Part shown: one piece after another, positions 23,941 through 33,491 of the stretch | Position numbering within the stretch: position 1 is the first letter of the stretch | Layout of the letters: each line of letters starts with the position of its first letter | Source: Scandinavium sp002470465 | GTDB lineage: Bacteria > Pseudomonadota > Gammaproteobacteria > Enterobacterales > Enterobacteriaceae | Direction of reading: 5' to 3' | Assembly: GCF_040750395.1 (NCBI RefSeq) | Contig: NZ_JBFLVD010000015.1 | Span: 124,001 to 188,000 of the forward strand | Length of the DNA stretch: 64,000 bases | Notes under the pieces: generated by a model | The model's database searches: none | Told to the model about the DNA's origin: nothing | What the model saw: only the letters and a program-made list of their open reading frames with translations | Program-made: the position numbers and the translations under genes

Positions 23941-25548
23941 TTAATTCAGCTTCGCTTTTGAAAAATCACTGCCCATCAGGCTGACGCTGAAGCCACTCAC
24001 GTTGCTGCGGGTCGCGAAGAAGGTTTTGCCGTTAGCCAGCGCAATCCACGGCGCCTGCTTATAGAAAATCTCCTGCGCCTGCTGATAGAGCTTCGCGCGT
24101 TTCGCCGGGTCGCTGGTCAGTTTGGCCTGTTTCACCAGACCATCATATCCCTTATCACACCAGCGTGCGGCATTGGAGCCGGTTTTGATGCTGTCGCAGC
24201 CGAGCAGCACGTCCGCGAAGTTATCCGGATCGCCGTTGTCCGACATCCAGCCAAACAGCGCGGTGTCGTGCTCACCTTTACGCATGCCGGAAAGATACTC
24301 GCCCCACTCGTAAGTGGTGATTTTGGCTTTAATGCCTACCTTCGCCCAGTCGCTCTGGATCATTTCAGCAATGCGGCGGGAGTTCGGGTTATAAGGGCGC
24401 TGCACCGGCATCGACCAGAGGGTTACCTCGGCCCCCTTCTCAAGCCCGGCCTGCTTCAGCAGCGCTTTGGCTTTTTCCGGATCGTAGCCGTAATCCGGCA
24501 GATCTTTGTTATAGCCCAGCATGTTAGGCGGCAGTGGAGATTTTGCCACGGTGCCAGAGCCCATAAAGACAGCATTCACAATGGCTTTTTTGTCCGTGGC
24601 GTAGTTCAGCGCCTGACGTACCAGCACGTTATCGAACGGCTTTTTCTCGGTGTTAAATGCAAGATAGCCGACGTTCAGCGCATCTACCGCATGCAGCGCC
24701 AGATCTTTATTGTTTTTAATCACGTCAAACTGAACCGGCGACGGCGCAGGGATAATCTGGCACTCGTTGGTTTGCAGTTTCGCCAGGCGCGTTTCCACGT
24801 TCGGCGTGATGGAGAAGATCAGGTGCTTCGTCGGCACTTCGCCATCCCAGTAGTTCGGATTCGCGATATAGCGGATTAACGAATCCGCCTTGTATTGCTG
24901 CAGCACATACGGCCCGGTGCCGATTGGCCAGGTATCAACGTATTCCGGCGTACCCTTTTTCATCATCGCATCGGCGTATTCCGCAGAAAGAATGGAGGCG
25001 AAATCCATTCCCCAGTCGGCCAGAAACGCGGCGTTTGGCTCATTGAGATCGAACTGGACGTGGTAATCATCAATCTTCTTCACGTCCTTAATCAGCTTAT
25101 CGAGGCCAACGTCGGTGAAGTATTCATAGTTGCCCTGAGAAACCTTATGGTACGGGTGATTTTCATCTTTCTGCCGCATTACCGAGAAGATGACGTCGTC
25201 AGCATTAAAATCGCGGGTTGGTTTGAAATATTTGTTGCTGTTGAACTTCACGCCCTGGCGCAGCGTAAAGGTATAGGTTTTACCGTCCGGGGAGATCGTC
25301 CAGTTGGTTGCCAGCGAAGGCACCGGGGTGTTGGTTTTCGGATCGAAATTGATGAGGCGATTGTAGAGCGTCTGGGAGCTGGCAACAAAGCTCGGGCCAG
25401 AGCTGGCAATCTGTGGGTTGAAGGATTCCGGTGACGCTTCAGAGCAATAAATCAGCGTATCGTTATTTGCCGCCATCGCGGCCCCTGCCGGTAAAAGTGC
25501 GCTGAGAGCCAGCGCCAGCAGCGTTTTTCCTGCCGTGGAGTGAAACAT
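23941..25548 (-). CDS. Orphan peptide ABC transporter substrate-binding protein (DppA/SapA family)
   Basis: The 535-residue family 5 periplasmic binding protein has a signal peptide ending at AGAAMAA. It shares NDTLIYCSEASPESFNPQ, the signature KPTRDFNADDVIFSVMRQKD and PVQRPYNPNSRRIAEMIQ with DppA and with the paralogue at 53080-54672, though the ligand-contacting middle differs. No permease or ATPase is adjacent, so it presumably feeds DppBCDF or another housekeeping transporter encoded elsewhere. The ligand may be a peptide or an unrelated oligopeptide-like compound. Confidence 0.9.
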   Translation of the reverse strand: MFHSTAGKTLLALALSALLPAGAAMAANNDTLIYCSEASPESFNPQIASSGPSFVASSQTLYNRLINFDPKTNTPVPSLATNWTISPDGKTYTFTLRQGVKFNSNKYFKPTRDFNADDVIFSVMRQKDENHPYHKVSQGNYEYFTDVGLDKLIKDVKKIDDYHVQFDLNEPNAAFLADWGMDFASILSAEYADAMMKKGTPEYVDTWPIGTGPYVLQQYKADSLIRYIANPNYWDGEVPTKHLIFSITPNVETRLAKLQTNECQIIPAPSPVQFDVIKNNKDLALHAVDALNVGYLAFNTEKKPFDNVLVRQALNYATDKKAIVNAVFMGSGTVAKSPLPPNMLGYNKDLPDYGYDPEKAKALLKQAGLEKGAEVTLWSMPVQRPYNPNSRRIAEMIQSDWAKVGIKAKITTYEWGEYLSGMRKGEHDTALFGWMSDNGDPDNFADVLLGCDSIKTGSNAARWCDKGYDGLVKQAKLTSDPAKRAKLYQQAQEIFYKQAPWIALANGKTFFATRSNVSGFSVSLMGSDFSKAKLN

Positions 25549-25820
25549 GGTTATAAGCCTTATTGTTTTATTCTAAGAGGGATAATCACAGCACAAGGCG
25601 CTTCTTCTGGCAAATAACCAAACCGCATCAGGTTATACTTAAACGTCGATTATCGCCGTTTTATTCGCCAGAAATTTCACTTAAGAACTTTCTCAGAATG
25701 CAAGCTTTTCGCGCAAATTCAATAGACGGAGTATTTGCCTTTTTTGCCTTTTCCTCGCCCGTTTATCGCCTTCGCCTCTGCGTTAGAGTAGCGGCGTGAA
25801 AAAGTCGATGGGATAAGAAC

Positions 25821-27149
25821 GTGGCAAAAACTTTATTACGCAGCGGAAGCCTGGATGATTTCCAGTCCGTGGGCGGCGGCGGGCAGGCCGTCTTTGCGTC
25901 TGCCCTGCAGATCCGCGAAACGCTGCGGTTACGCAAACAGCAAACGCTGGTGGAGTGCCTGGCGATTCCACAGGTCAACGATGACGGCGACCGCGTGGAC
26001 TGGTATTCACCGATTGAAGGTGACGTTCAGCCGTGGAAAGCGGCCGAAGAAGAGGTGCGCGAGCGCGCCCTGCATCAACTGGAAACTCTGGCCGACGGCG
26101 CATTAAGCCTGGCCCGCAGATGCCAGCAGTCAGAAAAAACCGCCCAGCAGCTGTTTGGCGCATTACTGGAAAAAGCGTTGCAGTTTCCGGGTGAAAACCA
26201 CGTGTTCCTGGTTGGCGGCAAGCCGGTTATCACCTTCTGGGGCTTCGTGAACCTCAACGAAAGCGCCCGTGAGGAGCTGTTCGGCTGCCTGCATTTTGCG
26301 CCCGTTCCTGAACCGCTTATCGACGACGAAGATGAATTTATTGACGATGAACCGCTGATTGTCACCCTGAGTCACGCCGACGAACCGCTGCTGACTGCGC
26401 CGTTGACGCTGGCTGCAGAACGTGAGCCTGAAGCGGCACCTGAAGCAGAAAGCCCCGTCGAACCTGAAGTCACCGAAATTCCCGCGCCTGCTGCTGCCGT
26501 GAAAAAATCCCGTCGCGTGCCGCTGTGGAGCCTGCCCGTTGCCGCCGTTATCGTGGCCGCCATTGCAGGGCCTCTGCTGTGGCCACGGCAGACCCCTTCC
26601 GCAGAACCGGCTGTCGCACATGTCGATCCGCAGCCAGCCGTGGCTGAGCCTTCTGCGCCATTGCTCCCTGCGCTCACATCCACTCTTCCACTACATCAGG
26701 CAAGCGTCACCGTGGAGGAAAAAGCAGAACCGGTCGCGAAACCCGTCGTCATCGCCGCTATCCCAAAAGATGCGCTGGTGATGGATGCCGACCAGATGCG
26801 TGCGGGCACCACAAAATTTCTCAACGGCAATTGGCGAGTGCTGATAGACGTCAAAGATCCGGTCAGCGGCAAAGCCCTGTCGCTGCGCTATCAGATCCTG
26901 AATAACAAAGGCAGCGCTCGCCTGGTGCACGGCGCAAACGTCGTCTGCAAAGCAGATATTTTCTCGGGCCTGCATCAGAACGGCGAACTGCTGGTGAAAA
27001 GCCGCGGCAATGCGCGGTGCAGCGACGGTTCGCGCTACCCAATGCCGGAGATCTCCTGCAAAGCTGGCACCAGCGATGTCGCTGAATGCACGGGCCGCTA
27101 CGACGCCAAAACGGTCGTACCGCTGACTTTCCGTAAGGTGGGAGCATAA
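25821..27149 (+). CDS. srfA: SrfA-like protein, membrane-anchored
   Basis: The 442-residue protein starts at GTG. A conserved N-terminal cytosolic domain of about 170 residues precedes an acidic/Pro-Ala-rich linker (EREPEAAPEAESPVEPEV), one membrane helix (LPVAAVIVAAIAGPLLW, residues about 238-254), a second Pro/Ala linker and a C-terminal periplasmic domain ending in three Cys-containing strands (VVCKADIF, ARCSDGS, EISCKAG). It is the first gene of srfABC, named from Salmonella, where srfA is SsrB-regulated. SrfB starts two bases after its stop. The biochemical role is unknown. Confidence 0.85.
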   Translation: MAKTLLRSGSLDDFQSVGGGGQAVFASALQIRETLRLRKQQTLVECLAIPQVNDDGDRVDWYSPIEGDVQPWKAAEEEVRERALHQLETLADGALSLARRCQQSEKTAQQLFGALLEKALQFPGENHVFLVGGKPVITFWGFVNLNESAREELFGCLHFAPVPEPLIDDEDEFIDDEPLIVTLSHADEPLLTAPLTLAAEREPEAAPEAESPVEPEVTEIPAPAAAVKKSRRVPLWSLPVAAVIVAAIAGPLLWPRQTPSAEPAVAHVDPQPAVAEPSAPLLPALTSTLPLHQASVTVEEKAEPVAKPVVIAAIPKDALVMDADQMRAGTTKFLNGNWRVLIDVKDPVSGKALSLRYQILNNKGSARLVHGANVVCKADIFSGLHQNGELLVKSRGNARCSDGSRYPMPEISCKAGTSDVAECTGRYDAKTVVPLTFRKVGA

Positions 27150-27151
27150 AC

Positions 27152-30133
27152 ATGCTGGTGACTCTTTGCGATTACCAACAGAGCGTAACGCTCATCGCCA
27201 ATAGCGGCGTGCAGTTCCTCGACTTCGGACTGACGCCGCAGGATTCCCTGAACAACGGGCGCTTCGTGCGCAAAACCGCAAACGGGCCGCTGCTGCGTCT
27301 GGACTACGACATCGTTAACAGCCGCTACACGCTGCCCGCCATCGACGGCCAGCAGGCCGAAGTGGTTAAACCTGAAAGCACGCTGCCGCTGGAGTATTCG
27401 CTGGCCATTCTGGACGGCGTCTGGCTCCCACTGCCTTTCCTGCGTTTCAACCCACCCCGCACCTTTGTCGAAGGTCCGGACAACTGGGCGCGGGTGCAGA
27501 TCCGCAAGCTGCCGGAGCCGGACAGCGCCGGGAACACCCATCGCGTAACAATTGCCCTCGACAGCCAGATCCGTGACGATGCGCCGATGGCGCTCGCCCC
27601 TGTGGCCAACGACTTACTCAACGGCACCCGCTTTGCGCTGGCCTGGCGCGACAGCGAAGTGGCCGACTTCCTCGATCAGACCTGGATTGATGGCTGGCTG
27701 CGTGAAGTCTTCAGCCACTACGCCAGCCTGACGGAAAACCGCAGCGAGCGCGACGTTGCCCAGGCAATGCGCAGCTTTGAATATCAGGGCCACTGGCTGA
27801 ATCTGCTGGCGATGCTGGGCGAACAGCTGAAAGTGCCGGAGGTGAAAATCGCCACGGCCACCGTCAGTACGCCTGCTATTCCGGTTGATTTGATCCTCGA
27901 CGTCGGCAACAGCCATACCTGCGGGGTGATCATCGAAGATCATGGCGATGCCAACGATGGCCTGCGCCAGACCGCAGAATTGCAGGTGCGTTCGCTCAGC
28001 GAGCCGCAGTTCCTTAACGCCCCGCTGTTCACCAGCCGCCTGGAGTTTTCAGAGGCGCGCTTCGGCAAGCAGCATTTCTCCGTGGAAAGCGGACGCGAGG
28101 ATGCGTTCGTCTGGCCGTCTATTGTGCGCGTGGGCGACGAAGCCCGTAAGCTCGCTATGCAGCGCGTTGGCACCGAAGGCAACAGCGGTATTTCCAGCCC
28201 GCGCCGCTACCTGTGGGATGAAACGCCAACCGTGCAGGACTGGCGCTTCAGCCAGATGAACAGCCGCACCCAGCGCGAACCGCTGGCGGCCGCCTTCCCG
28301 CTCTCCTACCTGATGAACGACGACGGTCAGCCGCTGTTTACCCTCTCGCCGGACGAACGGATGCCGGTCTTCTCGCCGCAGTACAGCCGCAGCACGCTGA
28401 TGACGCACATGCTGTGCGAAATTCTGGCGCAGGCGCTGGGGCAGATTAACAGCGTGGCCACCCGCCAGCGCCTGGGCTTTCCGTCTTCACCACGCCAGCT
28501 GCGCACGCTGATCCTGACGCTGCCTTCCGCCATGCCAAAACAGGAGCGCGAGATTTTCCGCCGCCGCATGTTTGAAGCTATTGCGCTGGTGTGGAAGTCC
28601 CTCGGCTGGCATCCGCAGGATGACGACTTCAGCAACCCGAAACAGCAGGATAAAAGCGTCGTACCGGTCCCCAACATTCATATGGAGTGGGACGAAGCCA
28701 GCTGCGGTCAGCTGGTCTGGCTCTACAACGAAGCGATGTCCCATTTTGGCGGGCAAACGGAAGCTTTCTTCGCCGCACTGGCGAGACCCGATCGTGAACC
28801 GGAACCCGGCACCCGGCCAGGACGTGCTCTGCGCGTGGCGGCTATCGATCTCGGTGGCGGCACGACGGATATGGCGATCACCCATTACCGCCTTGATGAA
28901 GGGACCGGCAGCAACGTCAAAATTACCCCGCAGCTGCTGTTCCGCGAAGGCTTCAAGGTGGCGGGCGACGATATTCTGCTCGACGTCATTCAGCGCTGCG
29001 TGATGCCTGCCCTCCAGACGCAGCTCCAAAAATCCGGGATCGCCGACGCATCGGCCTTGATGGCTACGCTGTTCGGTGATTCCGGCCGCATTGATACGCA
29101 GGCCATCCTGCGCCAGCAAACGACCCTGCAGCTGTTTATGCCGATTGGGCACGCCATTCTCGGCGCGTGGGAAACCAGCGACATCAACGATTCTCTGGCC
29201 GGGCTGCACACCACCTTTGGCGAACTGCTGACTCAGGCTCCTACCCGCAACGTGATGAACTACGTTGGTCAGGCCATCAGCCACGCGCTGCCCGCGGATG
29301 CAGAACCGTTTGATCTGCTCGCCACGCCGCTACAGGTCAATTTCCGCGATCTGCATGAAGCAATGCTGGCGGGCGATTTCACTATTGCCGCCCCGCTCCA
29401 TGCCGTTTGCGAAGCTATCTCTCATTATGCCTGCGACGTGCTGCTGGTGACCGGGCGTCCTGGCTGTCTGCCTGGCGTCCAGGCGCTGATTCGTTACCTC
29501 CAGCCCGTACCGGTTAACCGGATGGTCTGGATGGACAACTACCACGTTCATGAGTGGTATCCGTTCAGCCAGCAGGGACGTATCGGTAACCCGAAATCGA
29601 CCGCCGCCGTCGGCGCAATGCTGTGCAGCCTGGCGCTGGATCTGCGTTTGCCGCGCTTTAACTTTAAAGCCGCCGACATCGGTGCGTACTCCACTGTTCG
29701 CTATCTCGGCGTGCTGGATAACACCGTTAACACGCTGCGTGAAGAGAATATCTGGTATGCCGATCTGGATCTGGACAAACCAGGTGCGAAGGTCGATGCC
29801 CGTCTGCACTTCCCGCTGCGCGGCAACGTTACCCTCGGATTCCGCCAACTGGCGAACGCCCGCTGGCCCGCCACGCCGCTCTACACGCTGAGCATCAACT
29901 CCCCGGAGGTGGCGAAAGCCATTGCCGGAGACGGCGTACTGCAGGTTCGGCTGCAGCTGACCGGCGGTAGCCGTCAGGAGGGCCCGGAAGCCTTCGTCCT
30001 GGCAGAGGCAAAATTGCAGGATGGCACGCCGGTGCCACCTGATGCCCTGACGTTGAAACTGAACACGCTGGCCGACCGCCGTCACAGCGGCAGCCACTAC
30101 TGGATTGACAGCGGGAGCGTCTACCTGAAATGA
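27152..30133 (+). CDS. srfB: SrfB, actin/Hsp70-fold (ASKHA) ATPase-like protein
   Basis: The 993-residue cytosolic protein has an N-terminal ~240-residue domain followed by an ASKHA nucleotide-binding core: phosphate-1-like VDLILDVGNSHTCGVI (residues about 245-260) and phosphate-2-like AAIDLGGGTTDMAI (about 562-575), with an adenosine-loop-like VTGRPGCLPG near 770. The glycine-rich loops look competent for ATP binding. It is annotated in databases as a virulence factor, but the fold points to an ATP-driven scaffold or chaperone-like machine. It overlaps srfC by four bases. Confidence 0.88.
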   Translation: MLVTLCDYQQSVTLIANSGVQFLDFGLTPQDSLNNGRFVRKTANGPLLRLDYDIVNSRYTLPAIDGQQAEVVKPESTLPLEYSLAILDGVWLPLPFLRFNPPRTFVEGPDNWARVQIRKLPEPDSAGNTHRVTIALDSQIRDDAPMALAPVANDLLNGTRFALAWRDSEVADFLDQTWIDGWLREVFSHYASLTENRSERDVAQAMRSFEYQGHWLNLLAMLGEQLKVPEVKIATATVSTPAIPVDLILDVGNSHTCGVIIEDHGDANDGLRQTAELQVRSLSEPQFLNAPLFTSRLEFSEARFGKQHFSVESGREDAFVWPSIVRVGDEARKLAMQRVGTEGNSGISSPRRYLWDETPTVQDWRFSQMNSRTQREPLAAAFPLSYLMNDDGQPLFTLSPDERMPVFSPQYSRSTLMTHMLCEILAQALGQINSVATRQRLGFPSSPRQLRTLILTLPSAMPKQEREIFRRRMFEAIALVWKSLGWHPQDDDFSNPKQQDKSVVPVPNIHMEWDEASCGQLVWLYNEAMSHFGGQTEAFFAALARPDREPEPGTRPGRALRVAAIDLGGGTTDMAITHYRLDEGTGSNVKITPQLLFREGFKVAGDDILLDVIQRCVMPALQTQLQKSGIADASALMATLFGDSGRIDTQAILRQQTTLQLFMPIGHAILGAWETSDINDSLAGLHTTFGELLTQAPTRNVMNYVGQAISHALPADAEPFDLLATPLQVNFRDLHEAMLAGDFTIAAPLHAVCEAISHYACDVLLVTGRPGCLPGVQALIRYLQPVPVNRMVWMDNYHVHEWYPFSQQGRIGNPKSTAAVGAMLCSLALDLRLPRFNFKAADIGAYSTVRYLGVLDNTVNTLREENIWYADLDLDKPGAKVDARLHFPLRGNVTLGFRQLANARWPATPLYTLSINSPEVAKAIAGDGVLQVRLQLTGGSRQEGPEAFVLAEAKLQDGTPVPPDALTLKLNTLADRRHSGSHYWIDSGSVYLK

Positions 30134-32268
30134 GCCGACTTCAACCTGTAATTGACTGGACGCGCGCGACCCGTCAGACCTCCGCCCTTTTCGACACCGA
30201 TGCCGATGCGTTGCTCACGCGCCTGCTGATGCTGAAATCACAGGAGACGGCGCTGTGCGAAGCACAAACCGCCCCGACAAGCATCGGCCTGTTTGGCCAT
30301 TCACAAGCTGCTAAAGCCCACCTGCTCGGTGCGCTGTGCAGCAGCGGCAACGGTCGCCTGCTGGTGCAAACCGGCAGCAAAACGCTCGACTATTTCACCC
30401 ATCTCAATCCGGGCCATGCTCTGACAAGAATGGCGCTGCGCTTCAGCCATACGGCTGCGTCTCCGGACGATGCCTTCCCGCTGCGTTTACGTCTGATGTC
30501 GGAAGCAGAACTGGTGCAGGTGTTCCTCGCACATACCTTACGGCAAAACAGCACGCACCCGGTGGCAAAAGCAACGGTCGCCGCACGACTGAAAAGCTGG
30601 CAATCGTTGCGCCAGACTCAGCCCGTACCGGGTCTGAGCGAAGAGGATGTGGCGGCCGTCGCCAGTTTCTGGCAAGCGCATGTTCCTGCTCGTCAACAAC
30701 AGATCGACGATAATTTGTGGCAGCAGCTTATTCAGCTGCTGCCCTGCCTTGACCTCAGCGCCCGCGCCACGGCATGGGCGCTTCTCTGGGGCGAGCAGCA
30801 GGAGCTGACACGCCAGTGGCTGGAGCTTGCGCACGTGATCCAGCAGTGCGGCAACGTTCGTGAACTCGCCGCGCCGCTGAGCCTGCTGGTTGACAGCTTT
30901 ACGCTCCCTGCCGAAGGTTTTCTGACGCCGGAAAACGAGCCCGATGGCGAAACCGTGGTGCACCCTCTCCTCGCCGACCGGTTGCAGAATGCCATCAGCC
31001 TGCCGTTGAGCGCGCTGGCGCTGCTGACCGTCGAGCTGGTGCTGCCAACGGAAAACGGTGTGCTGGATAACGTCGATGTGATCGACATTCCTCACCCGGC
31101 GCTAACCGACGACGCGCTGTGGGCCAGCAAATGCCGCTGGCTGCTGGAAAGCTATCGCCAGCAGCATCAGCCCGATCTGTTGCTTGTCTGCAACGCAGCG
31201 TCCAGTCGGGGACAAATCGCTGACAGCGCCCGCACGCTGGCAAAATGGGTCACCGATACCCAGCCGCAGCACGACGGTGTGCTACCGGGTCTGGTGTGGG
31301 CGATCACCCCGCAGGACGACCGCTTTGTGCGCAAAGTGAATTATGATGAAGCCGTACAGCATCTCATCGAAAAGCCCGGCCAGCGCTGGGGCACCCTGCA
31401 GGCGCTCGATGGCAGCAGTCTCCAACGACTGATCGAATGGCTTTCGCAGGCGACCGTACCGGCATTACGCAGTGCGCGTTTACAGCGGCTGGCCGATCGC
31501 CTGCGATTGCAAACCCGACAGCTGCTGTCCAGCTGGCAACATGGCAGCAATGCCGACCCGGCTGAACAGCGCCGTCAGGCGGAGCAGGTGGTGCGGGAGC
31601 TTCAGGGCCGCGCGGCCATCCTCGGCGAGCTTCTGGAAGGATTATTACCGCCGCTGGCAAGCTTTGAGCAACCAGGGCAAGTTCAGCAGCAGCGCGAAGA
31701 GAAAGTCAGCGGCCTGTTCAGCGAGAGCGTTGATCTGTTCGCCCAGACCGAAGAAACGCAGTCCGGCCAGCATGCTTTGCAGGATAGCGGTACTCGCGCC
31801 CATGCGGTGTGGGTCAACTATCTGCGCCAGTGGAGCCGCAGCGAAGCCAGTGCTCAACGCTATGGTCTCAGCACCGCCGTGCTGCAACAGCTGGCGGACA
31901 TGCTGATTATCACCAGCTATCGCCTTGATCTGCCCGCTCAGCTGCAGGCCATTACCCCTGACGAACGCGCCAGCGCGGCCCATTTGCGGGCCACCATCAG
32001 CAACTATCTCGCGTGGCTCGGCTATGCGGATATGCCTGTCGCCGCACGGCCGCAAAGCCGTGTGGTGAAAGGTAGCACGCTGTTTGCGCCTGCCGCCAGC
32101 AGCCTTGAGCGCCTGACGCAGCTCGGCGAGCGCCCTGCTCATGCCGCAACGCGTTACGTTTACGACTGGCTCGTCGCACTGTTCACGCGCGCAACGGAAG
32201 CGCCGGACTATCGCCATCCGCAGGATGTTTCCCCGAAGTCACGCAAGCAGCTTTCAACGCTGCTTTAA
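30130..32268 (+). CDS. srfC: SrfC, large protein with degenerate P-loop
   Basis: The 712-residue cytosolic protein starts in an ATGA overlap with srfB. Near residue 52 SIGLFGHSQAAKAHLLGAL resembles a Walker A loop of a dynamin- or GTPase-like domain, but the Gly and Ser/Thr flanking the Lys are replaced by Ala. Later LDNVDVIDIPHPAL looks like a Walker B/G3 segment. The C-terminal half is helical, with Gln-rich stretches. It is the last srf gene; a REP element follows. The name rests on the fixed srfABC arrangement, not on a known activity. Confidence 0.87.
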   Translation: MSRLQPVIDWTRATRQTSALFDTDADALLTRLLMLKSQETALCEAQTAPTSIGLFGHSQAAKAHLLGALCSSGNGRLLVQTGSKTLDYFTHLNPGHALTRMALRFSHTAASPDDAFPLRLRLMSEAELVQVFLAHTLRQNSTHPVAKATVAARLKSWQSLRQTQPVPGLSEEDVAAVASFWQAHVPARQQQIDDNLWQQLIQLLPCLDLSARATAWALLWGEQQELTRQWLELAHVIQQCGNVRELAAPLSLLVDSFTLPAEGFLTPENEPDGETVVHPLLADRLQNAISLPLSALALLTVELVLPTENGVLDNVDVIDIPHPALTDDALWASKCRWLLESYRQQHQPDLLLVCNAASSRGQIADSARTLAKWVTDTQPQHDGVLPGLVWAITPQDDRFVRKVNYDEAVQHLIEKPGQRWGTLQALDGSSLQRLIEWLSQATVPALRSARLQRLADRLRLQTRQLLSSWQHGSNADPAEQRRQAEQVVRELQGRAAILGELLEGLLPPLASFEQPGQVQQQREEKVSGLFSESVDLFAQTEETQSGQHALQDSGTRAHAVWVNYLRQWSRSEASAQRYGLSTAVLQQLADMLIITSYRLDLPAQLQAITPDERASAAHLRATISNYLAWLGYADMPVAARPQSRVVKGSTLFAPAASSLERLTQLGERPAHAATRYVYDWLVALFTRATEAPDYRHPQDVSPKSRKQLSTLL

Positions 32269-32289
32269 CGTCAGGATGGGTCTTCTCTT

Positions 32290-32316
32290 GCCCGGAGGCG
32301 CTTGCGCTTACCGGGC
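32290..32316. repeat. REP palindrome overlapping the hydrolase 3' end
   Basis: GCCCGG and CCGGGC arms enclose AGGCGCTTGCGCTTA. The right arm runs into the coding sequence of the next minus-strand gene, supplying its last codons and stop. Confidence 0.65.
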
Positions 32317-33072
32317 CTGCAGAACGAAGATCTCACCCAGCACCGCTGCCAGCACAGAGGGGTTTTCCCAGGACAGGGAGTGTCCGGCATCCGGAATGAT
32401 GTGAAGCGGTATTCCGGCACCTGCAACCGCTTCAGCATCCGCATCAGGCAAGGAATGTGCGCCAAAAATAAGCGTTTTTTCACAGCGGAGGCTGCGAAAA
32501 CGATCCATCCATGACGGCGCAATGCCCGTGACAAGGCTGGTTGCTGCACGCCACAGCGCCCACGGGGCGGTCAGCTGCAGGCAGCCCTTCCAGGGACTCT
32601 CTTCCTGCGCCACGATTTGCGCAAAACCTTTGGCAGTAAATTCTCCTTCTGAATACGCCGCTATCTGACGGCTGAAGAATCCTCCACCGGGATAGAAATT
32701 GGGTTCAGAAACCGCAAGCGTATGCACCCGCTCACCCAGCATATCCGCTGCTTCAATCGCGATACTGCCACCCATGCTGTGGCCGTAGAGATCGCAGATG
32801 GCTATCTTCAGGGAATCGAGAATCTCCACGACGACGGCCGCCTGTTGAGTCGTGGTGTAAGCGTAGCCGCGAGGCTTATCGCTGAATCCACTGCCGGGAA
32901 GATCGATCAGGATCGCGCGCCGATTGCCAACGGCGGAATCGGCAACAATGCGAGGATATTCGTAGGAGGCAGCGCAGCCCAGGCCGTGGATAAATACCAC
33001 CGGCAGGCCGCTGCCGGGGAGATCGTGCCAGCGCACCGTGGCACCCGCAGTGGCCGAGAAGAGTGAATTCAT
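32308..33072 (-). CDS. Alpha/beta-fold hydrolase
   Basis: The 254-residue hydrolase has oxyanion loop FIHGLGCAASYEYPR, nucleophile elbow DLYGHSMGGS (Ser about residue 95) and a C-terminal GHSLSWENP with the catalytic His. The acid is probably within FGAHSLPDADAEAV. The ATG at 33072 has AAGGG upstream; an ATG five codons earlier is poorer. No substrate is assignable. Its final codons lie in a REP palindrome, so the natural C-terminus may have been altered by REP insertion. Confidence 0.85.
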   Translation of the reverse strand: MNSLFSATAGATVRWHDLPGSGLPVVFIHGLGCAASYEYPRIVADSAVGNRRAILIDLPGSGFSDKPRGYAYTTTQQAAVVVEILDSLKIAICDLYGHSMGGSIAIEAADMLGERVHTLAVSEPNFYPGGGFFSRQIAAYSEGEFTAKGFAQIVAQEESPWKGCLQLTAPWALWRAATSLVTGIAPSWMDRFRSLRCEKTLIFGAHSLPDADAEAVAGAGIPLHIIPDAGHSLSWENPSVLAAVLGEIFVLQAR

Positions 33073-33135
33073 GGCATCGCCCTTCAATTGTTTTTATATA
33101 CAGTAATAAAAGTACGAGGGCGAGTCCAGTCTGGT

Positions 33136-33309
33136 TTAAAACATCGACAGCAGCAATGCAACGGGGAAACTGAAAGGCCAGGTTGCGCCAATCAGAAAGG
33201 TGGCAATCAGGCGGATGCGCTTGCTCTCTTTAGTGAGGAACCACGTAATAAAGGCACTAATGGTGGCCATGATGGCGTAAAAAATCAGCATATGCTGGTA
33301 CAGCGTCAT
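33136..33309 (-). CDS. ortT: Orphan membrane toxin OrtT (GhoT family)
   Basis: The 57-residue protein has two hydrophobic helices split by a basic turn (TKESKRIRL). It matches E. coli OrtT (YdcX, 57) and GhoT in the conserved IGATWPFSFPVALLLSMF end. Such toxins insert in the inner membrane and collapse proton motive force and ATP under stress such as starvation. No GhoS-like antitoxin gene is adjacent, consistent with the orphan status known in E. coli. A Shine-Dalgarno is not obvious, suggesting low translation. An FNR-like site lies 52 bases upstream. Confidence 0.88.
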   Translation of the reverse strand: MTLYQHMLIFYAIMATISAFITWFLTKESKRIRLIATFLIGATWPFSFPVALLLSMF

Positions 33310-33360
33310 GAAAAAACCCGATCCACGTCAAAAAAAATCGTGCGCACTATGCCACTAATT

Positions 33361-33374
33361 TTGACCTGCATCAA
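33361..33374. promoter_or_regulatory. FNR-like site between ortT and yncL
   Basis: TTGACCTGCATCAA matches the FNR consensus TTGAT-N4-ATCAA at nine of ten defined bases. It is centred about 58 bases upstream of ortT and 125 bases upstream of yncL. Regulation by oxygen is not confirmed. Confidence 0.4.
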
Positions 33375-33491
33375 ATCTTTACAAATGTGACGAAATAATC
33401 ACGAACCAAATGCAAAAACCCCCTTTGTCTGATGGCGAACCTGTGGACGAGAGGCTATATCAGTAGAGGCCAACTAAAAGAGGATGGTGTT

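Noticed and set aside
25821..32268. A type III secretion effector assignment for srfABC
   Set aside because: No secretion signal, chaperone gene or secretion apparatus is nearby, and the domain features indicate cytosolic and membrane-anchored proteins.
33381..33405. A CRP-like TGTGA...TCACG pair upstream of yncL
   Set aside because: The half-sites are separated by eight bases instead of six, so it does not fit the CRP consensus.
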